Source: Synergistaceae bacterium
GTDB lineage: Bacteria; Synergistota; Synergistia; Synergistales; Synergistaceae
Reading direction: 5' to 3'
NCBI GenBank assembly: GCA_031264605.1
Contig: JAISDQ010000254.1
Span: 1-10,187 of the forward strand
DNA length: 10,187 nt
The translations under genes were made by a program, and so were the position numbers. The first letter of the stretch is position 1; each line of letters opens with the position of its first letter. Below, piece after piece: positions 1-6,391 of this stretch. Below the pieces are notes generated by a model, which saw nothing but the letters and a program-made list of their open reading frames with translations, searched no databases and was not told the DNA's origin.

Positions 1-554
1 ACGTTGTTGATGGGTTCCACAATGCGGTTCGTCAACGTTCCGGCGATACGATTGCCTGCCACGACGGTGACGAGCACGGTTAAAAACACTACGGGCAGCG
101 TCCCGGCGAACATCGAGAAAATACTTCTCGTGGTTTTGGCCGCGCGTAAAACGTTTCCGTCCGACAATTTCACGGCGTAGTAATATGTTTCCGCCCTCAG
201 TGTGTCGGAAAAGCGTTTGCTCTCCCCTACCCCAGATTCGAGGGCTTGCCGGATTTCGTTTCGATCAGCGTGGTTCGGCAGGGTATCCGCTTTGACGGTG
301 TTGTCGTACGTCACCGTTCCGTCGGGGGCAATGACGGAAACGCGCAAGCCGTCCCCCGCCGCGTCGTCTGCCAGGGGAAACGCCGCGGCCGCCGCCTCGG
401 ACGAGCCGTTTTTGAACATCGCGACGCGCTCCCTGACTTCCGCCCGGGCCAGGAAGGCAACCTGGCTGTAAAAAACATAACAGTTCGCAAGTGACGCGAC
501 TAAAACGCTGCTTACGGCCAAGAGCAGCATGCTGGCGTAGATTCGCTTTTTCAC
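1..554 (-). CDS. phoR: PhoR-type sensor histidine kinase, N-terminal part (cut by window edge)
   Basis: Membrane sensor kinase expected to phosphorylate the PhoB encoded just upstream. Only the first 184 residues are in the window. They show a short basic N-terminus, a first membrane helix at about residues 7-29, an extracytoplasmic sensor domain at about 30-145 with the blocks NHADR (94-98), RFSDTL (114-119) and YYYAVKLSDGNVLR (124-137), a second helix at about 147-168, and the start of a HAMP linker ending in VEPIN. These blocks are typical of Clostridia-type PhoR kinases; the His-kinase and ATPase domains would lie beyond position 1. The start is a GTG with a weak GGG Shine-Dalgarno nine bases upstream. 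It overlaps the stop of a seven-codon ORF that has a better ribosome site, so translation may be coupled. The gene lies 40 bases after phoB in the same operon. The identity as PhoR rests mainly on the operon context plus the sensor-domain pattern. Confidence 0.88.
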   Translation of the reverse strand, partial: MKKRIYASMLLLAVSSVLVASLANCYVFYSQVAFLARAEVRERVAMFKNGSSEAAAAAFPLADDAAGDGLRVSVIAPDGTVTYDNTVKADTLPNHADRNEIRQALESGVGESKRFSDTLRAETYYYAVKLSDGNVLRAAKTTRSIFSMFAGTLPVVFLTVLVTVVAGNRIAGTLTNRIVEPINN

Positions 555-574
555 GTGTCATTTCCCGCTTTCAT
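551..574 (-). CDS. Putative seven-codon leader ORF coupled to phoR
   Basis: A minimal ORF encoding MKAGNDT lies between phoB and phoR. Its ATG has a clear Shine-Dalgarno AGAAGAG (586-580) five bases upstream, stronger than the site in front of phoR itself. Its TGA overlaps the phoR GTG in a GTGA arrangement, the usual geometry for translational re-initiation. It may simply load ribosomes for phoR. Whether it is translated cannot be told from the sequence. Confidence 0.3.
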   Translation of the reverse strand: MKAGNDT

Positions 575-594
575 TTTATCTCTTCTATAATTTT

Positions 595-1278
595 TTATTT
601 TCCGGCCTTATAGCCCACGTTGCGCACTGTCTTGATGACGGCGCCCGCATCGCCGAGTTTCTGGCGCAGGGATTTCACGTGCATGTCCACCGTCCGGCTC
701 TCTCCGCAGTAGTCTACTCCCCACACCTGATCGAGAAGCCTCTCGCGGCTCAACACGATATCCTCGTTCATCATCAGATAATGGAGCAGCTCAAACTCTT
801 TGTAGGTCAGAGTCACTTCCCTGCCCTCGGCGTGTACGGTGCGCCTTGGAGCGTCCAGGACGATGCCGGCGATCTCCATCTCCCCGGAGGATTTTCCCGC
901 TCCCTCCGACGCGCTCCGGCGCAATACCGCCCGCACTCTGGCGATGGCCTCCATCACGGAAAAGGGTTTCGTCACGTAGTCGTCGGCGCCGAGATCCAAA
1001 CCCTTGATTCTGTCGTGCTCGGAGCCCTTGGCGGTGAGCATTATGACCGGTATCTTCGCGGTGCGGTTCGACGCTTTCAGTTTCTTGAGGATGGAGAGCC
1101 CGTCCTCGCCGGGAAGCATGATATCGAGCATCACCAAGGAGGGAAGGACCGTCTTCGTCTGAGCGAAAAAGCTCCCGCCGTCCGCGAAACCGACGGCCTC
1201 GAAGTTGGCGGCTGACATGGCGTAAGTGATCAAATCCCTGATGTTATCGTCGTCTTCAACCACGTATATTTTTTGCAG
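595..1278 (-). CDS. phoB: Phosphate regulon response regulator PhoB (OmpR family)
   Basis: DNA-binding response regulator expected to activate the pst operon when phosphorylated by PhoR. With the start chosen here it is 227 residues, close to the usual PhoB length. The receiver domain has the acidic pocket EDDD (8-11), the phospho-acceptor D52 in LDIMLPGEDG, T82 and K104 in VTKPF. The C-terminal winged helix contains TYKEFELLHYL and a VDMHVKSLRQKLG recognition region. The reading frame is open upstream to a GTG at 1344 inside phoU, but those 22 residues look unrelated to the family. The best start is a CTG (1278-1276), nine bases after a GGGGGG Shine-Dalgarno (1293-1288) that overlaps the phoU stop codon. 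This gives an N-terminus reading (M)QKIYVVEDD. There is no in-frame ATG, GTG or TTG at the right place; a missing base in the A6 run is the alternative explanation. Function is confident, the start less so. Confidence 0.93.
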   Translation of the reverse strand: MQKIYVVEDDDNIRDLITYAMSAANFEAVGFADGGSFFAQTKTVLPSLVMLDIMLPGEDGLSILKKLKASNRTAKIPVIMLTAKGSEHDRIKGLDLGADDYVTKPFSVMEAIARVRAVLRRSASEGAGKSSGEMEIAGIVLDAPRRTVHAEGREVTLTYKEFELLHYLMMNEDIVLSRERLLDQVWGVDYCGESRTVDMHVKSLRQKLGDAGAVIKTVRNVGYKAGK

Positions 1279-1292
1279 AGCGTCACGCCCCC

Positions 1293-1952
1293 CTACAGCA
1301 CCTGTTTGTTTTTGTGTTTGCCCGTAATCGAAAATATGACCCACTCGGCGATGTTGACCGCGTGATCGCCTATGCGCTCATAATACTTCGCTATTTGCAA
1401 AAGGTCAAAAGCCTGCTCTCCGTTGTCGACGTTTTCGTGCACCAGCCCGATGAGTTCCTTCTTTATAGTCGAGTACAAATCATCCACCACGTCGTCATAG
1501 GCGATGACCGAATGAGCCAGAGCCAGGTCTTTTTTGACGAAAGAGTCGATGCTCTCCTTCACCATTTTGATGGTGGCGTTCGCCATGGATGAGATGTGAT
1601 CCAGTTTCTTGATGTAAGTCTGGTCGGCCAGATAGACGCACAGTTCCGAAATGTCCGAGGCATGGTCGCCTATCCTCTCCATGTCGGTGATCATCTTGAG
1701 CGCCGTGGAGACCTGGCGCAGATCGCCCGCCACCGGCTGCTGGTGCAGCAGCAGCTTCAGACACATGCTCTCGATGTCGCGTTCCTGCTCGTCGATCGTT
1801 TCGTCCTCGGCGATGATCCGCCGGGCCGTCTCCACGTCCTGCTCCTCCAGAACCTTCGTCGCGCTCGCGATGGCGCGCTCGATGAGGGCTCCCATTTCGA
1901 TAAGGCTCGTGTTCAATTCCGATAACTGCTCGTCAAAACGGAGCCGCATCAT
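1293..1952 (-). CDS. phoU: Phosphate signalling complex protein PhoU
   Basis: Peripheral cytoplasmic regulator that links the PstSCAB transporter to the PhoR kinase, damping the Pho response when phosphate is plentiful. The 219 residues are the normal full length and are all helical in character. They form two homologous three-helix repeats, each carrying the family's metal-binding signature: ERIGDHA at 92-98 and again at 192-198, exactly 100 residues apart. Acidic companion motifs lie at about 50-58 (EDETIDEQE) and 153-158 (DDVVDD). The start is the first of two adjacent ATG codons at 1952; GGGGAGG lies five bases upstream, within the end of pstB. The start codon overlaps the pstB stop, so translation is probably coupled. 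It sits between pstB and phoB, the standard place. Confidence 0.97.
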   Translation of the reverse strand: MMRLRFDEQLSELNTSLIEMGALIERAIASATKVLEEQDVETARRIIAEDETIDEQERDIESMCLKLLLHQQPVAGDLRQVSTALKMITDMERIGDHASDISELCVYLADQTYIKKLDHISSMANATIKMVKESIDSFVKKDLALAHSVIAYDDVVDDLYSTIKKELIGLVHENVDNGEQAFDLLQIAKYYERIGDHAVNIAEWVIFSITGKHKNKQVL

Positions 1953-2698
1953 CCAAACCTCCCCGTAATATAATCCTCGGTCCGTTTGTCCTTTGGCATA
2001 GCGAACAGAGCCTCCGTCCCGCCGTACTCCACGAGATCCCCAAGCAGCAAAAAGGCCGTGCTGTCGCTGATTCTGGCGGCCTGCTGCATGTTATGCGTCA
2101 CGATAACGATGCTGTAATCCTCGCGCAAAGTCAACAGCAATTCCTCTATTTTACCGGTGGAGACGGGGTCCAGCGCGCTGGTCGGCTCGTCCATCAAAAG
2201 CACCTCCGGGGCAACCGCCAGCGCGCGGGCGATGCACATGCGCTGCTGCTGCCCGCCGGACAGGCCCAACGCGGATTTCCTCAGCCTGTCCTTGACCTCG
2301 TCCCAAATAGCCGCGTTCCGCAGGGAGGTCTCGACGATCTCGTCCAGTTCATATTTCGAACGGATGCCGTGACTGCGCGGGCCGAAGGCAATATTGTCGT
2401 ACACGCTCATGGGAAAGGGGTTGGGTTTTTGGAACACCATGCCCACGCGCTTGCGAAGGTGATTTACGTCCATGCCGCCGAAGACGCTTTCGCCGAAGAG
2501 CCGCACTTCGCCCGTTATCCTGCAATCTTCCACAAGATCATTCATGCGGTTGAGCGTCTTGATCAGCGTGCTTTTCCCGCACCCGGAAGGGCCGATGAAA
2601 GCGGTTACTTTTTTCGCCTCTATATCCATCGAGATATCTTTCAAGGCGTGAAAACCGGCGTAATACAGATTGAGGCCGCGTATCCCGAAACAGTTCAC
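1949..2698 (-). CDS. pstB: Phosphate ABC transporter ATP-binding protein PstB
   Basis: ATPase subunit of the high-affinity phosphate importer; a PstB dimer binds the cytoplasmic face of PstC and PstA and powers transport. All ABC motifs are present: Walker A GPSGCGKST (36-44), Q-loop Q90 followed by KPNPFPMSVYDNI, signature LSGGQQQR (146-153), Walker B VLLMDEP (166-172), D-loop SALDP, and the switch H202 in VTHNMQQA. The NRMNDL stretch after Walker A and the KPNPFP block are diagnostic for PstB among ABC ATPases. At 249 residues the protein is full length. The start is a GTG at 2698 whose GTGA overlaps the pstA stop, giving four-base coupling. The 3' end likewise overlaps phoU. Confidence 0.98.
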   Translation of the reverse strand: MNCFGIRGLNLYYAGFHALKDISMDIEAKKVTAFIGPSGCGKSTLIKTLNRMNDLVEDCRITGEVRLFGESVFGGMDVNHLRKRVGMVFQKPNPFPMSVYDNIAFGPRSHGIRSKYELDEIVETSLRNAAIWDEVKDRLRKSALGLSGGQQQRMCIARALAVAPEVLLMDEPTSALDPVSTGKIEELLLTLREDYSIVIVTHNMQQAARISDSTAFLLLGDLVEYGGTEALFAMPKDKRTEDYITGRFG

Positions 2699-3540
2699 GC
2701 CCGGCCTCCAATCCGGCGCGAAATTCGCACGGACGCCGCGTTGATGAGAATGACGACGAACAACAGCACAACCGCGGTGGCGTAGCTCTCGTCGGTGTGA
2801 AACCCCTCGGTTGAGAGAGCATACATATGAACCGACAGGGTTCGGGCCGACTGCATGGGATTGGCGGGAATCTGGGCCACGGTGCCGGCGGTGTATATCA
2901 GGGCGGCCGTTTCGCCCACGATGCGGCCGATCGAAAGGATAACGCCGGCCAGTATTCCGGGCATGGCTGAGGGCAGCACTATCTTGAAAACCGTGCGCAG
3001 CTTCCCGGCCCCCAACCCGAAAGCCCCTTCCCGGTAGGCGTCAGGAACGGCTTTCAACGCCTCCTCGCTGGATCGTATGATGAGGGGCAGGATCATGATG
3101 GACAACGTAAACACCCCGGCCAGCATGGAGTAGCCCCAGCCCAGAAACAAAACGAAAAACAGGCTGCCGAAGAGTCCGTACACGATCGACGGGATGCCGG
3201 ACAGCGCTTCCGTGGTCACCCGCACCAGTATCACCCATCTGTTCCCCCGTTTGGCGTACTCCGTCAGGTAAATAGCCGCGAACACGCCCAGCGGCGCCGT
3301 TATCAGAAGCGCCATGGGAGTCGCGATCACTGTGGCGGCGAGAGCGGGCGTCAGCGAAACGTTTTCGCTGTTGTAAGACAGGGAAAAGAGCGACGGCTTG
3401 ATATGAGGAATCCCCTTGACGAAAATGAAAGCCACGAGGAAAAACAAGACTCCAAAAGTAGCCGCGGCGGCTCCGTATGTGAGAAACGCCATAAAAAGTT
3501 CCGATAATTTCCTCTGGTGATTTTTTTTATTAACGTTCAT
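2695..3540 (-). CDS. pstA: Phosphate ABC transporter permease PstA
   Basis: One of the two channel-forming inner-membrane subunits of the Pst importer. The 281 residues hold about six membrane helices: roughly 18-42, 65-92, 118-137, 139-155, 192-212 and 252-270. The EAA coupling loop that docks onto PstB is at 159-190 and reads EEALKAVPDAYREGAFGLGA. LSGIPSIVYG (113-122) and GRIVGETAALIYTAG (205-219) are family hallmarks. The ATG start overlaps the pstC stop by four bases (ATGA) and the 3' end overlaps the pstB GTG. PstA and PstC are related to each other. The assignment as PstA rests on position directly upstream of pstB, on the short N-terminus, and on the GRIVGETAA form of the last motif. 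Confidence 0.96.
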   Translation of the reverse strand: MNVNKKNHQRKLSELFMAFLTYGAAAATFGVLFFLVAFIFVKGIPHIKPSLFSLSYNSENVSLTPALAATVIATPMALLITAPLGVFAAIYLTEYAKRGNRWVILVRVTTEALSGIPSIVYGLFGSLFFVLFLGWGYSMLAGVFTLSIMILPLIIRSSEEALKAVPDAYREGAFGLGAGKLRTVFKIVLPSAMPGILAGVILSIGRIVGETAALIYTAGTVAQIPANPMQSARTLSVHMYALSTEGFHTDESYATAVVLLFVVILINAASVRISRRIGGRA

Positions 3541-4391
3541 CTTTTTCCTCTCCTTTGGAGAGCGGAAAAACTCAGATTTGTGGCCAATACAAACAGAAAC
3601 AGCACGACGCCCGTCGCGATGAGTACCTCGCGGTGAAGGTCAGCCGCGTACCCCATTTCGATGACGATGTTGGCCGTCAGGGTACGGGCCCCTTTCAGCA
3701 AAGACGCCGGCATCCTCGCCTGGTTGCCCGCCACCATGATGACGGCCATCGTCTCCCCGACCGCCCGGCCTATTCCCAATATGACCGCCGCGAATATCCC
3801 GGATTTCGCCGCCGGCAACACCACGAAGAACACGCTGCGGTAATGCCCGGCCCCCAAGGCGAGCGCCCCCTCGTAATACGACTCGGGAACCGCGCGTATG
3901 GCGCTTTCGGCGATTCCGACGACGGTGGGCAGAATCATGACGCCAAGCAAAACGCAAGCCGACAGGATGCTGTTTCCGGTGACGGGTACGATTACGACCA
4001 TGCCGAAGAAACCGTACACCACGGACGGGATGCCCGCGAGAAGTTCCACGCCGGGCTTGACGACGCGGTAGAGTTTTTCGGGACACACCTTGGCCAGATA
4101 GACGGCGGACAGCACGCCGACCGGGACGCCTGTCAGAATAGCCCCGGCCGTAACGCACAGGCTCCCGAGAATCATGGGGAAGATGCCGAAAGCCGGGGGC
4201 ACGTCGGAGGGAGACCACTCCCTGCCCAGCAAAAAGCGGAACACGCCGACTTTCATTATGGCCGGAAGGCCGTTGCTCAGCAGGAAGAAGCATATCAATC
4301 CCACCGCGAATATCGAAATGAGCGCCGATGCGAAAAACACGGCGCTCATCAATTTTTCTTTCAGGTCTCTCAACGAGCCAAGTCGTTCCAT
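3537..4391 (-). CDS. pstC: Phosphate ABC transporter permease PstC
   Basis: Second channel subunit of the Pst importer, partner of PstA. The 284 residues have about six membrane helices: near 16-38, 72-100, 120-137, 140-160, 196-218 and 254-276. The EAA loop (161-193) reads AESAIRAVPESYYEGALALGAG, and IPSVVYGFFG and GRAVGETMAVIMVAGN are the family motifs. FRFLLGREWSPS (51-62) in the first external loop is characteristic of PstC. The ATG at 4391 lies inside pstS, giving a 22-base overlap, and has only a weak ribosome site. A TTG at codon 7, overlapping the pstS stop, or the ATG at codon 15 with purine-rich GAGAGACC upstream, are alternative starts. Confidence 0.95.
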   Translation of the reverse strand: MERLGSLRDLKEKLMSAVFFASALISIFAVGLICFFLLSNGLPAIMKVGVFRFLLGREWSPSDVPPAFGIFPMILGSLCVTAGAILTGVPVGVLSAVYLAKVCPEKLYRVVKPGVELLAGIPSVVYGFFGMVVIVPVTGNSILSACVLLGVMILPTVVGIAESAIRAVPESYYEGALALGAGHYRSVFFVVLPAAKSGIFAAVILGIGRAVGETMAVIMVAGNQARMPASLLKGARTLTANIVIEMGYAADLHREVLIATGVVLFLFVLATNLSFSALQRRGKR

Positions 4392-5251
4392 CGGGTCGTC
4401 TCGCCCGTGAAAATGGCTTTGACCTGATCTTGCGTCAAGTTTGACGTGGGATTTTGGTTGTTCACTATCACCGCGATGCCGTCGAGGGCGATTTGGATGG
4501 GGGACAACTGTTCGAGTTCGCTGTCCCTGAGTTCACGGCTCGACATGGCGATATCGCAGATTCCGTTGACCGCGTCCTTCAATCCCGCCGACGAGTCGCT
4601 CTGTTGAATCTCGACGGCCGCTCCGGGATTGACGGCGATGTAGGCCTCTTTCAGACGCTCCATGACCGGCGTCACCGACGAGGAACCGCCCACCACGATC
4701 TTGCCCGCCGGCTTGCCGCCGGAATAGGCCGGCGCGCTCTCGTCGACGGCGATATAACCCTGAGAGACGACCTCCTGACCTTCCCTGGAGAGAATGAAAC
4801 CGATGAAGTCCTTGGCCAAACCCGAAGGCTCTCCCTTGGTAGCTATGATAAAGGGTCTGGAGATGGGGTACGTTCCGTTTTTCACATTTTCCACGGTGGC
4901 CTTGACGCCTCCGATGTCCGCGGCCTTCACCGTCTGATTGAGGGACCCGAGGGAGATGTAGCCGATACCGTACATGTTGCCCGCGATATTGGTCATCATG
5001 ACGTTGGTCTGGTTGGCGATGACCGCTTCTTTAGTGGTCATATCCTTTCGAGTCCCGTCGTCGTTCCTGACCTCGATGCCGAAAAGCTCGATAAACGCCC
5101 CCCGCGTCCCCGAACCGTCCTCTCTCGACACGACGCCAATCTCCCGAGCCTCGTCAAAAGCCGCGGCGCTGGCCCACCCGCATCCCGCTAGCATCGAGGC
5201 GATCACCATCAGAAAGATAATCACGCCCATTCCTCTTTGTACCTTGCCCAT
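4370..5251 (-). CDS. pstS: Phosphate-binding lipoprotein PstS with circularly permuted domain order
   Basis: Extracytoplasmic solute-binding protein that delivers phosphate to PstCA. The 293 residues begin with a lipoprotein signal whose lipobox LAGC places the lipidated cysteine at residue 24. Ordinary PstS then starts with the GGSSSVTPVM block and reaches IFTGxxxxW mid-protein, followed by VVSREDGSGT, GYISLG, ISRPF and a C-terminal FILSxEGQ. Here the order is reversed: EIGVVSREDGSGTRGAF (37-53), GYISLG (97-102), ISRPF (130-134), SGLAKDFIGFILSREGQ (143-159), a linker at about 171-183, and only then KIVVGGSSSVTPVM (184-197), QQSDSSAG (216-223), DIAMSSREL (233-241), DGIAVIVN (257-264) and IFTGETTRW (280-288) at the very end. 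All phosphate-contacting motifs survive and the length is normal, so it should be functional. A good Shine-Dalgarno, AAGGAAGG, lies eight bases before the ATG. It is the first gene of the operon and its 3' end overlaps pstC. Confidence 0.95.
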   Translation of the reverse strand: MGKVQRGMGVIIFLMVIASMLAGCGWASAAAFDEAREIGVVSREDGSGTRGAFIELFGIEVRNDDGTRKDMTTKEAVIANQTNVMMTNIAGNMYGIGYISLGSLNQTVKAADIGGVKATVENVKNGTYPISRPFIIATKGEPSGLAKDFIGFILSREGQEVVSQGYIAVDESAPAYSGGKPAGKIVVGGSSSVTPVMERLKEAYIAVNPGAAVEIQQSDSSAGLKDAVNGICDIAMSSRELRDSELEQLSPIQIALDGIAVIVNNQNPTSNLTQDQVKAIFTGETTRWNDLAR

Positions 5252-5291
5252 CTTTCATACCTTCCTTCTCGCTGAAATTTTGGTTCGCGGG

Positions 5292-5349
5292 ATAATATTA
5301 TTGAAGGCGCGTATAAACTGAATAGGGCTGCGTGTAAAAACTGCGTAAA
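5292..5349 (-). promoter_or_regulatory. Candidate Pho operator and promoter of the pst operon
   Basis: On the minus strand, related short repeats precede pstS: TTTACGCAG (5349-5341), TTTACACGCAG (5338-5328) and TTTATACGCG (5317-5308). Their starts are 11 and 21 bases apart, so they fall on one helix face. This matches how PhoB-family regulators bind 11-bp direct repeats. A TATTAT -10 box (5297-5292) follows the last repeat by about ten bases with no good -35, as expected of an activator-dependent promoter. The assignment is inferred from spacing and position; the repeats are not a close match to the E. coli Pho box. Confidence 0.45.
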
Positions 5350-5380
5350 GTTTTTTAAAATACGGATTTGATAAAGATAG

Positions 5381-5479
5381 GGGAACCTCTGAAAATCCCA
5401 TTTTTACGATACACCGCTCAGATGAATGCTGGATTTATAGGCCCAAATTTCATCTGAAAAGGAGTTTTTAGAGATTCCC
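5381..5479. repeat. MITE-like nested inverted-repeat element (about 100 bp)
   Basis: The two ends, GGGAACCTCTGAAAATCCC (5381-5399) and the reverse complement of 5461-5479, match at 15 of 19 positions. Inside them is a second inverted repeat, TCAGATGAA (5418-5426) with TTCATCTGA (5449-5457), around a 22-base centre. ATAG occurs immediately outside the left end (5377-5380) and just outside the right end (5481-5484), a possible target-site duplication. There is no coding capacity. The structure fits a small non-autonomous transposable element mobilised by a transposase elsewhere, or a structured intergenic repeat. No second copy is present in this window. Confidence 0.45.
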
Positions 5480-5520
5480 TATAGCAAGAAACCACTTGAC
5501 TCCGCGTTTATTTCGCTTGC

Positions 5521-5550
5521 TTGACGCGCTATCTATTCCAGTGGTATCAT
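5521..5550 (+). promoter_or_regulatory. Promoter of the methyltransferase gene
   Basis: TTGACG (5521-5526) and TATCAT (5545-5550), separated by 18 bases, fit sigma-70-type -35 and -10 boxes. The methyltransferase ATG follows about 80 bases downstream. The in-frame TTG at 5521 lies within this -35 box, which argues against it being the translation start. Confidence 0.45.
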
Positions 5551-5628
5551 CAAAAGAGTTTGATTCATGTAACACTGGCGCAGGAAATCATTGTTTCATT
5601 CACGACAACAAGCGGGAGGCGGTTTTCC

Positions 5629-6276
5629 ATGACAAGAAAAATTATGGGTTGGCTGATACGCGAACTGCGTAAACCGAGCGGTTTTTTGGCTCCGTTTCTC
5701 ATAAGCTCGATGAATTTAGGGCATTCGCGCTTCACGAGAAAAGTGTTGGGGGAAGTTTCAATAACTTCTTCAGATAAGATTCTGGATATCGGCTGCGGCG
5801 GAGGCAACGCGATTTCTATCATGGCCGAATCGTGCGGCGCGGTTTATGGCATTGATCCTTCCCCGTCCTGCGTAAAAAAATCTACCGACAAAAACAGAAA
5901 CGGCGTCAAAACCAATCGCGTTGTCATACGTGAAGGAGACGCCGAAGCAATACCCTTCGGGGATGGCACGTTCGACCTGATAACGGCGTTCGAAACCGTA
6001 TATTTCTGGCCTGACGTGGAGTCCGCGTTTATGGAGATTCACAGAAAACTCAAGCCTTCCGGTATTTTTCTCGTGGCTTGCGAAACGCGCAGGCCGGAAA
6101 GCGGAGAGAAACACTTACTTGAGGATATCGATACAGGAAACGGAACTTTCCGTATTTTTGGGCGCGGTGAAATGAGAGATATTCTCAGCGCTGCCGGATT
6201 TGTCGACATCAAAGAGCTTTTGCCGCGGGAAGACCGATGGCTCTGCATGTCCGCTCAGAAAATGAGCGCGCTATAA
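5629..6276 (+). CDS. Class I SAM-dependent methyltransferase
   Basis: Soluble 215-residue protein with the Rossmann methyltransferase fold, transferring a methyl group from S-adenosylmethionine to an unknown acceptor. Motif I is ILDIGCGGG (51-59), the acidic residue that holds the ribose is D76 in GIDPS, GDAEAIPF (103-110) is motif II, FDLITAFETVYFWPD (115-129) follows, and LKPSGIFLVA (141-150) is the typical methyltransferase strand. This is the Methyltransf_11/25 type; the substrate cannot be told. The 50-residue N-terminus (IMGWLIRELRKPSGFLAPFLISSMN) is amphipathic and may form a lid or acceptor site. The ATG at 5629 is chosen because GGGAGGCGG lies about eight bases upstream. The frame extends to a TTG at 5521, but that codon is in the promoter. 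The gene stands alone, divergent from pst and convergent with the kinase gene, so its context does not suggest a pathway. Confidence 0.9.
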   Translation: MTRKIMGWLIRELRKPSGFLAPFLISSMNLGHSRFTRKVLGEVSITSSDKILDIGCGGGNAISIMAESCGAVYGIDPSPSCVKKSTDKNRNGVKTNRVVIREGDAEAIPFGDGTFDLITAFETVYFWPDVESAFMEIHRKLKPSGIFLVACETRRPESGEKHLLEDIDTGNGTFRIFGRGEMRDILSAAGFVDIKELLPREDRWLCMSAQKMSAL

Positions 6277-6353
6277 TCTCCCAAAATAGAGCCTCCGCTT
6301 TCAGAGGGTTAGGGAAATGTTTCAAAAGCCTGTCAGAGCGGCCTTATAGAAAG

Positions 6354-6370
6354 AAAAACGCCGTCCCGGC
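6354..6370 (-). terminator. Weak intrinsic terminator of the aminoglycoside kinase gene
   Basis: On the minus strand, GCCG-GGA-CGGC (6370-6360) forms a four-pair hairpin followed by a G and five T residues (6358-6354), about 20 bases after the kinase stop codon. The stem is short, so termination may be inefficient. No U-tract hairpin was found for the convergent methyltransferase gene. Confidence 0.4.
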
Positions 6371-6391
6371 CTCCGTTCAGTTGAATCTGCT

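Noticed and set aside
265..561. Minus-strand open frame of 98 codons starting at 561
   Set aside because: It is out of frame with phoR, has Arg/Gly-rich shadow composition, and the phoR frame in the same region encodes clear sensor-kinase sequence.
1394..1402. TTTGCAAAA inside phoU resembling the ATPase repeat core
   Set aside because: A single copy within coding sequence, without the TTCAG part or periodicity; chance match.
2093..2785. Plus-strand open frame of 230 codons opposite pstB
   Set aside because: Antisense shadow of a clearly identified ABC ATPase; no ribosome site or recognisable motif.
3555..4427. Long plus-strand open frame (290 codons) opposite pstC
   Set aside because: It mirrors the codon structure of pstC, its product is a low-complexity His/Asp/Arg-rich shadow with no domain, and pstC is certain.
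4454..5191. Plus-strand open frame of 245 codons opposite pstS
   Set aside because: Antisense shadow of pstS with His/Asp/Arg-rich composition; no sign of a real protein.
5521..5628. Extension of the methyltransferase to a TTG at 5521
   Set aside because: The TTG lies in a -35 box and has no ribosome site; the ATG at 5629 has GGGAGGCGG at good spacing and gives a normal N-terminus.
6291..6318. CCTC...GAGG hairpin and TTTCAGAGGGTT segment after the methyltransferase, partly like the MITE end
   Set aside because: The stem is four pairs with no T run, so it is not a convincing terminator; the similarity to the MITE end is about a dozen bases with an indel and could be chance.
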